DNA from: Hyphomicrobiales bacterium
Lineage (GTDB): Bacteria > Pseudomonadota > Alphaproteobacteria > Rhizobiales > NORP267
Direction: 5' to 3'
Assembly: GCA_021775875.1 (NCBI GenBank)
Contig: JAJFHA010000017.1
Location: forward strand, 120,225-184,224
Length of the DNA stretch: 64,000 nucleotides
Shown piece by piece: positions 50,049 to 58,550 of the stretch (position 1 is the stretch's first letter; each line of letters opens with the position of its first letter). A model generated the notes under the pieces. It worked only from the letters and a program-made list of their open reading frames with translations, did no database searches and had not been told where the DNA came from. Position numbers and translations under genes: made by a program.

Positions 50049-51350
50049 ATGTCCTGCGTAAAATCAGAAGATGCCCAACCGGCCGAAAAAGGCCATGACG
50101 GTATGGATTATAATTCCGCCGCGCTGATGGAACCCCGCGCCCCGGACCGGATCAAGAATGATCTGAAAAATGGCGGCAGGGTGAAACAAAATGATGTCAC
50201 CCCAACGGGTGTCTATTTACCCAACAACAATATCCAGACACCGAATATGCGTTCGCCGGAATATGTCCAGCTATCGACGGCTGCGTCCATAACGCTCGGC
50301 ATCATGAACGGCAAAATGCACCGCTGCGCCTGCACCCGGTGCCTTAATCTGTTGCTGACTTATCCTGAGGGCTGCCGCGCCAATTGCGCCTATTGCGGCC
50401 TGGCCCGCCACCGCGAAGCGGACCGCGACTATGCCGACCGCAATTTCATTCGTGTTGACTGGCCCGCCGTGCCCATGGATCAAATCATCGACATTGTCGC
50501 CAAGGATCCGGAAAATTCGCCATTCCACCGCATGTGTATTTCCATGATCACGCACCCTTGTTCTGATCGCGATACGGTATCTGTTCTGAAAAACTGGACC
50601 GACCGGATTGACCCAAAAGCGATTCCGGTTTCCATCCTCTCAAACCCGACAACCATGACCCGTGATGATGTTGTTACTCTGAAAGACCTGGGCGCGGATA
50701 TTTTCACCGTGGCAATTGATGCTGCTACGCCGGAGATTTTTGACCGCACCCGCGGCACCGGGGTCCAGTCACCCCATACCTGGAAAAAATACTGGGAAAT
50801 TCTGCTCGCTGCCCGGGATATTTTTGGGCCGCAGAAATTCGGCGCCCATATAATTGTCGGCATGGGGGAAACCGAATATGACTCGCTCAGCCTCGTTCAA
50901 CAATTGGTTGACCTTGGTGGGCACAGTCACATGTTCTGCTTCTTCCCGGAAAAAGGCTCCCTTATGGATCATCTGCCGGCCACCCCGCGCGACCAGTGGC
51001 GCCGGGTTCAATTGGGCCGCTACCTGATCGATTATGGTGGACGGCGCGTTGATGACATGACCTTCGACGAGGAAGGGCGGGTGATTGATTTTGGGGTCTC
51101 CAAATCTGAACTTGATATGACCATTGATTCGGGCATCGCCTTTCGAACATCTGGCTGCCCCGGTAAATTTGCTGACGATATTTCCGCCTGCGACCGGCCT
51201 TATGGAGATTCGCCAGCCAGCGACATTGCTTCCTACCCATTCCAGCCCGAAGCCGTTGACATCCGGAAAATTCGCCAGCAACTGGATCGCGAACGCCCCG
51301 GCGAAACCTATAAAGAAGGCGATGATCTGGAAATGATCGATGGTTTCTGA
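50049..51350 (+). CDS. lipS2: Lipoate synthase subunit LipS2 (radical SAM)
   Basis: 434 residues from the ATG at 50049, after a GGGAGAA site; an earlier in-frame start inside lipT is unlikely. Radical SAM motif at Cys109, Cys113 and Cys116 in GCRANCAYCGLARH, preceded by a CxCxxC cluster (Cys93, 95, 98) that may hold the sulfur-donating auxiliary cluster. A further conserved HPCSDRDT segment follows. Partner of LipS1. It overlaps the ligase gene by 11 bases. Confidence 0.87.
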   Translation: MSCVKSEDAQPAEKGHDGMDYNSAALMEPRAPDRIKNDLKNGGRVKQNDVTPTGVYLPNNNIQTPNMRSPEYVQLSTAASITLGIMNGKMHRCACTRCLNLLLTYPEGCRANCAYCGLARHREADRDYADRNFIRVDWPAVPMDQIIDIVAKDPENSPFHRMCISMITHPCSDRDTVSVLKNWTDRIDPKAIPVSILSNPTTMTRDDVVTLKDLGADIFTVAIDAATPEIFDRTRGTGVQSPHTWKKYWEILLAARDIFGPQKFGAHIIVGMGETEYDSLSLVQQLVDLGGHSHMFCFFPEKGSLMDHLPATPRDQWRRVQLGRYLIDYGGRRVDDMTFDEEGRVIDFGVSKSELDMTIDSGIAFRTSGCPGKFADDISACDRPYGDSPASDIASYPFQPEAVDIRKIRQQLDRERPGETYKEGDDLEMIDGF

Positions 51351-52416
51351 GCAAAAACCATTTCGTGTCATCGATACCGGAATCCGGGACGGGCGGGCGC
51401 AAATTGCTTTTGATCAAGCGTTGATCGATCTGCATAAGGATGGTGAGGTTCCGGATACAATCCGGTTTCTACAATTTCCTCCAACCGCCCTGATCGGACG
51501 TCATCAGGCGCTCAGCCAGGAGCTCAAGCTCGATTATTGCCACGACAATAATATCCGCACCGTGCGGCGTATTACCGGCGGCGGTGCGCTCTATTTTGAT
51601 GAGGGGCAGCTTGGATGGGAATTGCTGTTTCACCGCGCCACCTTTGCCGGGAAATCACTTGGCGACCTTGCCTGCATGATTTGCGAAGCGGCAGCTTCGG
51701 GGTTGCAAAAACTTGGTGTTGATGCCCGCTACCGCGCCCCCAATGATATCGAAGTGGAGGGGCGTAAAATATCCGGCGGTGGTGGGTTTTTTGACGGCAA
51801 TACGTTGTTTTATCAAGGCACGGTTTTGGTTGATATGGACCCGGCGGACATGATCGCCACCTTGAATATTCCAGACCCGGCGCTCGTCAAACAATTTACC
51901 GAGGCCGCCGCCCAGCGCATCGTCACCCTCAAGGATTGTTTGGGAAAAGCACCCGACATGGCGGTGATCAAGCAAGCTCTGATGGACGGGTTTGGCGAAA
52001 GCCTCGGCATCGACCCGGTCGCGGGCAATATTTCAGACCGCGAAGAGGCGGAAGCCAAAAGATTGTTTGACGAAGAAATCGGCGCCGATGAATTTGTCGC
52101 GGAAATTGACAATCCGGCAAATGCCACCGGTATCCTGACCGGTAATCATGCCGGGCCGGGTGGCCGGGTCGCTGCCCATATCAGATTGGAAGGGGCAAAC
52201 CAGGACCGGTTTCGTGAAATCCTGATTGCCGGCGATTTTTTTGTGGCGCCGCCGCGAATTGTCCTTGATCTGGAAGCGGCCCTGCGAGGGACGCTAACGC
52301 ATGACACCCGCAAAACGGTTCTTGAATTTTTTGCAAAAACCAATGTCGGATTGATGACCGCGGCACCGGAAGATTTTGCGACCGCAATCGAAAATGCGCT
52401 TGAAACGGTTGCCTGA
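51340..52416 (+). CDS. slpl(AB): Lipoate-protein ligase sLpl(AB), LbpA-specific
   Basis: 358 residues combining an LplA-like catalytic domain (about 1-250) and an LplB-like C-terminal domain (about 255-358, GPGGRVAAHIRLEGANQDRFREILIAGDFF). Lipoate/octanoate-binding residues: RRITGGGALYFDEGQLGWEL and the Lys in GRKISGGGGFFDGN. It would adenylate octanoate or lipoate and attach it to the lysine of LbpA. Overlaps lipS2 and precedes the amidotransferase-like gene by six bases, one operon. Confidence 0.9.
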   Translation: MVSEQKPFRVIDTGIRDGRAQIAFDQALIDLHKDGEVPDTIRFLQFPPTALIGRHQALSQELKLDYCHDNNIRTVRRITGGGALYFDEGQLGWELLFHRATFAGKSLGDLACMICEAAASGLQKLGVDARYRAPNDIEVEGRKISGGGGFFDGNTLFYQGTVLVDMDPADMIATLNIPDPALVKQFTEAAAQRIVTLKDCLGKAPDMAVIKQALMDGFGESLGIDPVAGNISDREEAEAKRLFDEEIGADEFVAEIDNPANATGILTGNHAGPGGRVAAHIRLEGANQDRFREILIAGDFFVAPPRIVLDLEAALRGTLTHDTRKTVLEFFAKTNVGLMTAAPEDFATAIENALETVA

Positions 52417-52422
52417 CCGGAT

Positions 52423-53118
52423 ATGAAATCCCTGACAATCATCCAGCATACGTCGGCAGATTTTCTTGGTCTGATGGAAGACCATTTCGAAGGTCGCCGG
52501 ATCAGGTTCAAATATGTCCGCCCGTTTACTGAAGGTGTTGCGCCACCTGAATTTGATCAGATTGGTGACGGGTTGATACTGCTTGGTGGTGGCCCCTGGG
52601 GCAGTGCAGGCGAGCGCGACGTGCCGACTTTGGCAGAAGAAATCAGCCTGGCCCGGGCTTGTCTGATGCACGATTTGCCAATTATTGGCATTGGTTTGGG
52701 GGCGCAGATTTTGGCGATAGCTGCGGGCGGCAAATCCGAACCTGCTAAATTGGAATTCAAGATTGGACAAGCAACCCGGATCACAAAGGACGCCCTAAAC
52801 GGGTATTTGCCGCAATCCTTTCCCTTCGTCACGTATATGCGCGACCGTCCCGTCCCGCCCGACTATGCTGAAATTCTGGCAGTTGACGAGGACGAAAGGC
52901 CCGTAATTTTTCAAATTGGAAAATCCGCATTCGGATTTTCCGGTCATCCGGGATTCAAGCTGGCCATGGCCGAAGACCTGATAATGGAATTTGAGGAATC
53001 TCCGAAAAATCCCGGCCCCGCGTTGCAGAATTTGCGTGAAAGCCGCACCGAAATCGAAGATGCTTTAGTGCCCATCATGACTGGTCTGGTCCAGTTGACC
53101 GGCCTGATGGGGGCTTGA
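52423..53118 (+). CDS. Class I glutamine amidotransferase-like protein lacking the catalytic cysteine
   Basis: 231 residues with the fold of class I glutaminase domains: a first strand SLTIIQHTSADF, GLILLGGGPWGSAGE and the nucleophile elbow region PIIGIGLGAQILAIAAGG. The elbow, normally GICLGxQ, has Gly91 instead of Cys; the only Cys of the protein is Cys80, eleven residues earlier. The usual His-Pro-Glu near the C-terminus is GHPGFK, so the Glu is also missing. Glutaminase activity is therefore very unlikely. It sits between the lipoate ligase and DsrE3C genes and may be a structural or binding partner. Confidence 0.82.
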   Translation: MKSLTIIQHTSADFLGLMEDHFEGRRIRFKYVRPFTEGVAPPEFDQIGDGLILLGGGPWGSAGERDVPTLAEEISLARACLMHDLPIIGIGLGAQILAIAAGGKSEPAKLEFKIGQATRITKDALNGYLPQSFPFVTYMRDRPVPPDYAEILAVDEDERPVIFQIGKSAFGFSGHPGFKLAMAEDLIMEFEESPKNPGPALQNLRESRTEIEDALVPIMTGLVQLTGLMGA

Positions 53119-53189
53119 TCCCGACCTGCGTGGCCCGGTCTGCATGGGAAGTGTGATTTTCTGCTGACAATCAATTTCCCCTATTACGA

Positions 53190-53218
53190 TTGCTTACTTT
53201 AGAAAAAACTAATATACT
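53190..53218 (+). promoter_or_regulatory. Sigma-70 type promoter upstream of dsrE3C-shdr
   Basis: TTGCTT at 53190-53195 and TATACT at 53213-53218 are 17 bases apart and face the dsrE3C gene, with AT-rich DNA between. A short dyad CAATC (53168-53172) / GATTG (53188-53192) touches the -35 element and could be an operator. Transcription of dsrE3C-shdr would be separable from the lip genes. Confidence 0.6.
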
Positions 53219-53260
53219 CACCGGAATAATTAAAAACAGACGTTTCAGGAGGATGGGGCA

Positions 53261-53638
53261 ATGGCTGATAAGCTGATAATCGTGATGGCAAATTCTGATC
53301 CGCGCAATGGCGAGGAATTAGGCGCGCCGATTTTTCAGGCCACCGTTGCAGCGGCAATGGAATATGAGGTCGATGTTATCTGCACCGCTACGTCCGGTAT
53401 CCTGATGAAAAAGGGTTTTGCAGAAAGCCTGGTGGTCAAGGAAGGTTCGCCAAAGTCGGTCTATGATTTTATCAAGGACGCCCATGGTGCCGGGGTTAAA
53501 TTTTACTGCTGCTCCCCCAATCTCGATTTGTTCGACATGACAACCGACGACCTCATTCCTGAATGCGAAGGGATTGTCGGCGGTGCCCACCTGATCGAAG
53601 AGGTGATGGAAGAAGATTGCAAGGTCCTGACCTATTGA
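53261..53638 (+). CDS. dsrE3C: DsrE3C-type sulfurtransferase
   Basis: 125 residues of the DsrE fold; MADKLIIVMANSDPRNGEELGAPIFQA resembles DsrE3C. Adjacent Cys83 and Cys84 in VKFYCCSPNLDLF match the reported active-site pair of the Hyphomicrobium protein, which receives sulfur from TusA and passes it toward the sHdr/LbpA system. A strong AGGAGG site precedes the ATG. It opens the shdr run and lies 29 bases before shdrC1. Confidence 0.92.
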   Translation: MADKLIIVMANSDPRNGEELGAPIFQATVAAAMEYEVDVICTATSGILMKKGFAESLVVKEGSPKSVYDFIKDAHGAGVKFYCCSPNLDLFDMTTDDLIPECEGIVGGAHLIEEVMEEDCKVLTY

Positions 53639-53667
53639 TCATCTGGAATTTTTGAGGGCTAGAATTA

Positions 53668-54420
53668 ATGTCTCATTCCACAGCTTCCCGCGTACAGGAA
53701 TATATCGGTGACCCGGTCTCCGACGCATCGGTTGTGGATCGTGACCAGCTGGAAGAGATATTCCAAGATATCCAGTCGGACCTTCGTTACGACCATGAAT
53801 TGAACGGCTGTCTGAATTGCGGCATTTGTACCGCAACCTGCCCCGCAGCTCATTATTACGATTTCAGCCCGCGCGAGATCGTCCAATTGTTGTGGACCGA
53901 GAATCTCGAAGGCATTTACGATGCCATGCAGGAAAAAATATGGGCCTGCGCCCAATGCTATACCTGTGCCGCACGCTGTCCGTTTGGCAATTCACCTGGT
54001 GGACTTGTCATGCTGATGCGCGAAACTGCGATCAAGCACGGTATGGAATCGGCCAAAAATGTTCTGCGCCCTTTCAGCCGCGTGATGCTGAAACTGATAT
54101 CAACCGGCAACCAATTGGCGCCTGACATGATCAGCCCCGAACATTTCGCCGATTGGGGTCCGAATATTTCCAAGGTCAAGGCGCCTCTGAAAATCTTGCG
54201 CAAGGCGATCCCGATGCCGACCTTGAACACCACAGCAACCGCTTGGGAGGTCAATTTGAAGACCTCGGTGGAATTGTACACAATCTGGGAAATGACCGGT
54301 GTTCTCGATCAACTGGAAACGATCGACGAGAATTTGTTCGATGTCATTTTGGACATCATGGACGAGAAACGGGAAGACTGGGACGATTTTCTGGAAGAGC
54401 AGGAAGACGACGATGATTGA
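53668..54420 (+). CDS. shdrC1: sHdrC1, ferredoxin-like iron-sulfur subunit
   Basis: 250 residues related to HdrC of methanogen heterodisulfide reductase. Two [4Fe-4S] ferredoxin motifs: Cys48, 51, 54, 58 (CLNCGICTATCP) and Cys94, 97, 100, 104 (CAQCYTCAARCP). The C-terminal part is acidic (EEQEDDDD). It would pass electrons between sHdrB1 and sHdrA in the sHdr complex. First of six consecutive shdr genes. Confidence 0.94.
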   Translation: MSHSTASRVQEYIGDPVSDASVVDRDQLEEIFQDIQSDLRYDHELNGCLNCGICTATCPAAHYYDFSPREIVQLLWTENLEGIYDAMQEKIWACAQCYTCAARCPFGNSPGGLVMLMRETAIKHGMESAKNVLRPFSRVMLKLISTGNQLAPDMISPEHFADWGPNISKVKAPLKILRKAIPMPTLNTTATAWEVNLKTSVELYTIWEMTGVLDQLETIDENLFDVILDIMDEKREDWDDFLEEQEDDDD

Positions 54421-54462
54421 TCATTTACACCGCTCAGATTTGCTTCGATTGGGGGAGATTGC

Positions 54463-55821
54463 ATGACAAATTCAAACAATAATGACGGCGGGCGTTTCAC
54501 CGGACACGGAGATGAATGGCGGGACGCAAATCTATCACCCGAAGACGCCCGGGTTGCCACATCCTGGGTCGAACAGAAAATCGACCGCCGCTCGATGTTG
54601 ACCAACAAGGACCGGGTCGAAGACGTCCGCGATATCATGTGGCAGCTGGAAAAGGATGGCGAAATTGTCGTCCATCGAATCCATGACGAGCATGAACCGG
54701 TCATTGTCAAAACCCTGTATGGCTGGGACAAGAAAATCCCCACCAATCAATTATGGCACCATAAATCGTGCGGCCAATGCGGCAATATTCCGGGCTATCC
54801 GGCGTCCTTGCTATGGCTCATGAACCAGATGGACATCCGCTATCTGGATGAAACCGACCAGACCTCCTGCACCGCCTGGAACTATCATGGCTCCGGCATC
54901 GGCAACCTTGAAAGCCTGGCCGCCGTCTTCCTGCGCAATTTCCATCAGGCCTATGTATCGGCCAAGGCTGAGGGTTTGCCGGAGGGATATTATTACCCGC
55001 TGGTTCATTGCGGCACGTCGTTTGGCAATTATAAAGAAGTGCGCGGATACCTGTTACAATCGGCTGAATTGCGTGACCGGGTGAAAAAAATTCTCGCCAA
55101 ACTGGATCGCCTTGTCGATGGCAAATTGCTGATCCCGGAGGAGATCGTGCATTATTCGGAATGGGTCCATGTGATGCGCGGCGAAATCGCCAACCGCCAG
55201 ACGATCGATTGTTCTCATATCCGCTCGACCATCCATCCGGCCTGCCACGTCTACAAGATGGTGCCCCAGGATGCGATTTACGACGACAACATCCTGGGCG
55301 GCAACAGGGTCGCGGTCTCGACCGGGATCATGGAAGCTTTGGGCACCCAGGTGATTGATTATTCCACCTGGTACGATTGTTGCGGTTTTGGCTTCCGGCA
55401 CATTATTTCGGAACGAGAATTTACCCGCTCCTTCGCCATCGACCGTAAAATCAGCGTTGCCATTGATGAAGCGCAATCCGACGTGATGATCGGTCATGAT
55501 ACCGGCTGCATCACGACTCTGGACAAGAACCAGTGGATTGGCAAAGCCGACGGCAAGGACGTGGATTTGCCCGTACTCGCCGATTGCCAGTTCGCAGCGC
55601 TCGCTTGCGGCGCCCACCCTTACAAGATTGTTCAGTCTCACTGGCACGCATCTTCGACAGAAACCCTGATGGAAAAAATGGGGATCGATTGGCAGGCCAA
55701 AAAGGCTGAATTTGAAAATTACCTGAAAGAGGTTGAAGCCGGCAAACAGGAAAACCTGTATGACCCGCGGCGGATGTTCACATCAGGACCCGGTTTCAAA
55801 AGGATAGAAAAACAGCCATGA
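54463..55821 (+). CDS. shdrB1: sHdrB1, CCG-domain subunit
   Basis: 452 residues, related to HdrB, with cysteine-rich CCG-type motifs for non-cubane [4Fe-4S] clusters: HKSCGQCGNIPGYPAS, QTSCTAWNYHGSG, HPACHVYKMV, STWYDCCGFGFRH, GHDTGCITTL and DCQFAALACGAHP. The longer B1 form has an N-terminal extension not seen in sHdrB2. This subunit is one candidate catalytic site acting on the lipoate-bound sulfur. The last four bases overlap shdrA. Confidence 0.94.
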   Translation: MTNSNNNDGGRFTGHGDEWRDANLSPEDARVATSWVEQKIDRRSMLTNKDRVEDVRDIMWQLEKDGEIVVHRIHDEHEPVIVKTLYGWDKKIPTNQLWHHKSCGQCGNIPGYPASLLWLMNQMDIRYLDETDQTSCTAWNYHGSGIGNLESLAAVFLRNFHQAYVSAKAEGLPEGYYYPLVHCGTSFGNYKEVRGYLLQSAELRDRVKKILAKLDRLVDGKLLIPEEIVHYSEWVHVMRGEIANRQTIDCSHIRSTIHPACHVYKMVPQDAIYDDNILGGNRVAVSTGIMEALGTQVIDYSTWYDCCGFGFRHIISEREFTRSFAIDRKISVAIDEAQSDVMIGHDTGCITTLDKNQWIGKADGKDVDLPVLADCQFAALACGAHPYKIVQSHWHASSTETLMEKMGIDWQAKKAEFENYLKEVEAGKQENLYDPRRMFTSGPGFKRIEKQP

Positions 55822-56870
55822 CCAAACCTGTTCTGATCGTCGGTGGAGGTCCAGCCGGGCTGGCTGCAGCCCATTCGTTAGCAAGCATTGGCCAGAAATG
55901 TATCCTCGTTGAAAAAGAAGACCGACTCGGAGGCGCACCCATTCTGTCCGGTTACGCCAAACTGGTGCCATCTGGCGAATGGGCCAAAGATGCCATTGGC
56001 GGAATGGTTTCACGGGTTGAAAACAACAAGCTCGTGGAAATTAAAACCGGCACCATTGTTAATGAATTTTCCGGAAATCCGGGTAGCTTTTCGGCCAAAC
56101 TATCAGATGGCAAAACCATCAAGGCATCATCTGCTATCTTGAGCACCGGCTTCACCCATTTTGATTCCGTCAACAAGCCCGAATGGGGCTTCGGCACCTT
56201 TGAAAATGTAGTGACCACGACCCAGGTTGAACAGATGATCTCGTCCGGACAGGGGGTGCGGTGCCCGTCCGACGGGCGCAAGCCGAAACGGGTTGCAATT
56301 TTGCTTTGTGTCGGATCCCGTGATCGCCAGATCGGGCGCGAATGGTGCTCAAAAATCTGCTGTACGGTATCCGCCAATCTGGCAATGGAAATACGCGAAG
56401 AGCTGGAAGATTGCCACGTCTATATCTATTATATGGATATCCGTACCTTCGGACTCTATGAGACGTCTTATTATTGGCGCAGTCAGGAAGAATTCAAGGT
56501 CAAATATATCAAGGCCCGGATCGCCGAAGTGACGCAGAAAGACGACAAGCTGATCGTCAAAGGTGAAGATACTCTGGTCAAACGCCCGATCACAATTCCG
56601 TTCGACATGGTGGTGCATGCCATCGGCATGGACCCCAATGTGGACAATATGCTGATCTCCACAATTTTCGGGATCGATCTTGAACCCCACGGCTTTATCG
56701 GCAAACAGAATAGCTATGGCGATATTGGTGCAACCTCGCGACCGGGTGTATTTATCGCCGGCGCTGCGACCGGACCTGAATCAATCGACGATTCCATCGC
56801 CCAGGGCCACGCCGCCGCAATGTCTGCCTATGCGGTGGCGCAGGGCGCTGGCAAAGTGGCGGCGGAATAG
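55818..56870 (+). CDS. shdrA: sHdrA, FAD-binding subunit
   Basis: 350 residues. FAD-binding GGGPAGLAAAHSLASIGQ at the N-terminus, the HdrA-type GSRDRQIGREWCSKICCTVSANLA cysteine loop near residue 175, and FIAGAATGPESIDDSIAQGHAAAMSAYA at the end. It is shorter than methanogen HdrA because the extra ferredoxin and flavin insertion domains are absent, as in other sHdrA proteins. It links electron flow from the B/C subunits to NAD+. Confidence 0.95.
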   Translation: MTKPVLIVGGGPAGLAAAHSLASIGQKCILVEKEDRLGGAPILSGYAKLVPSGEWAKDAIGGMVSRVENNKLVEIKTGTIVNEFSGNPGSFSAKLSDGKTIKASSAILSTGFTHFDSVNKPEWGFGTFENVVTTTQVEQMISSGQGVRCPSDGRKPKRVAILLCVGSRDRQIGREWCSKICCTVSANLAMEIREELEDCHVYIYYMDIRTFGLYETSYYWRSQEEFKVKYIKARIAEVTQKDDKLIVKGEDTLVKRPITIPFDMVVHAIGMDPNVDNMLISTIFGIDLEPHGFIGKQNSYGDIGATSRPGVFIAGAATGPESIDDSIAQGHAAAMSAYAVAQGAGKVAAE

Positions 56871-56879
56871 GGGTTCGAT

Positions 56880-57743
56880 TTGGCCACCTTGCTCCAGAAA
56901 TTGAGAGGCGGAATTGATGTACCGGAGGCGGTGCGTCTGGACCTGAGTGGCCCGATTTTGACCAACGCGTTTCAAACATTGATCACTGGATGCGAGCCCC
57001 TTGGCGGTATCGAACGCTATATCGAAACTCTCAAACTCAAGTCAAAAATGTTCGCCGATGCCCTGATAGACGGTAAGGCCGAAGACCTCGATCTGGATAC
57101 CTTTATGGGCCTGAGCACTTTCATGGCGACCGTGCGCAGACGGATCGCGCCTTACCTTGATCCGGCAGGGTTCGCCACCATCAAATCCGCCGTTACAGAA
57201 TTGCTTGCCGACGCTCAAGCCACCGCCGCAACCGACCAGCGGTGGGACGCATTTTGCGCCCGGTTCCCGGTTGATCGCAAGCACCGCTGGGTTCGCGATC
57301 TGGCCGCTGAAATTCTGCACAACAGCGATCCGGAGCGCTATCCGTTGATGTGCCGCTGGGTGTGGGATGCAAAAGCCAATACCGGCGTGATCCGCGAAAT
57401 CTGGCACGGTGACAATGTCGATCACATGACTATTCCCGTCCCTGACGGATACGAGACCTATATGGAATTGCGCCGTGAATTGGCTCAGTTCCTGACAGCA
57501 AACGGTATCTTCCGCGACAATCTGCAATATGCCGATCTGCTTAGCGCCCATGTTTACGCCAATTATATTTCGGCCCAGGGAGGCTCGTATCTAAAGGCTG
57601 ATTTTACCTCGGCCGATGATCCCATGGAACATACCCGCAGAATTCTCGGGCTGGACGGGGTCAAACCCGGTTCAACCCGCACCCGTCTCAAATCCATCGA
57701 TGGCCAAGCTTTTGTCCTCGATGACGTGAAACATCTCGGTTGA
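56880..57743 (+). CDS. shdrH: sHdrH, conserved protein of the sHdr cluster
   Basis: 287 residues, mainly helical, no iron-sulfur motif. The start is a TTG at 56880 behind AGGGG. It contains YIETLKLKSKMFADALI, DRKHRWVRDLAAEILHNSDPERYPLMCRWVWDAKANTGVIREIWHGD and few cysteines. In described sHdr clusters a protein of this kind always lies between shdrA and shdrC2. Its function is unknown; position suggests an accessory or structural component of the complex. Confidence 0.88.
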   Translation: MATLLQKLRGGIDVPEAVRLDLSGPILTNAFQTLITGCEPLGGIERYIETLKLKSKMFADALIDGKAEDLDLDTFMGLSTFMATVRRRIAPYLDPAGFATIKSAVTELLADAQATAATDQRWDAFCARFPVDRKHRWVRDLAAEILHNSDPERYPLMCRWVWDAKANTGVIREIWHGDNVDHMTIPVPDGYETYMELRRELAQFLTANGIFRDNLQYADLLSAHVYANYISAQGGSYLKADFTSADDPMEHTRRILGLDGVKPGSTRTRLKSIDGQAFVLDDVKHLG

Positions 57744-57752
57744 GGGACAACA

Positions 57753-58541
57753 ATGCCAATCCACGAAGAACATTTGATCCGTCCCGAAAATCTCAAGACC
57801 CATGAAAATCTTGTAATTGACGGTGTTGATGTATCGGGCCACTGGAGCACGTTCATCGAATCCCGTGTGGTCACCGATTACAACGAAGCAATCGAAGAAG
57901 AGATATCCAGCTTGCCTGGCGGCGAATTTATTCACCGTTGCTGGCAATGCGGGTCCTGCACCAATTCCTGCACGGTCAACGCGGTCAACCCGGAATTTAA
58001 TCCGCGCTATTGGATCTACCTGATCCGCATGGGCATGGAGAGCGAATTACTGCGCGACCGGGATATCATCTGGCAATGTGTTTCCTGCAATAAATGCACC
58101 TATGCGTGTCCGCGCGATGTAATGCCTGAAGGGGTCATGAAGGCGACTGCCCATTGGCTCGAATTGAAAGGCCATACGCCAAAATCCCCGTCTACTGTTT
58201 TCGACGAGGTGTTTGCTGGCCAGGTTATCGAGACCGGTAAAATAGAGGAAGGCCGGGTTCTGCGGCATTTTTTGAAACGTACCGGCCAGCCCATGATTCA
58301 GCCCTGGCTGGTTGAAATGGTCAAACGCATGGTTTTCGGATTGCCCCTCAAAATGCTGATCCATCTGGGCCTGGCAAATATTTTCAGGCCGCGCACCAGC
58401 CAATGGGCCCGGGCGCGTTCCGCGATCAATGAATATGTAGCCGAGAAAGAAGACGAGCACCAGACCGCGTTGGGTTTGGATGATCTTGTTGAATTGGCGA
58501 AGCAGGAAGTCACGTCAAAATCGACCCCCGCGGGTGAATAG
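57753..58541 (+). CDS. shdrC2: sHdrC2, ferredoxin-like iron-sulfur subunit
   Basis: 262 residues. Two [4Fe-4S] motifs: Cys63, 66, 69, 73 (CWQCGSCTNSCT) and Cys109, 112, 115, 119 (CVSCNKCTYACP). Similar in layout to sHdrC1 but with a longer N-terminal part. Nine bases after shdrH and nine bases before shdrB2, so co-translated. Confidence 0.94.
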   Translation: MPIHEEHLIRPENLKTHENLVIDGVDVSGHWSTFIESRVVTDYNEAIEEEISSLPGGEFIHRCWQCGSCTNSCTVNAVNPEFNPRYWIYLIRMGMESELLRDRDIIWQCVSCNKCTYACPRDVMPEGVMKATAHWLELKGHTPKSPSTVFDEVFAGQVIETGKIEEGRVLRHFLKRTGQPMIQPWLVEMVKRMVFGLPLKMLIHLGLANIFRPRTSQWARARSAINEYVAEKEDEHQTALGLDDLVELAKQEVTSKSTPAGE

Positions 58542-58550
58542 GAGCAGATA

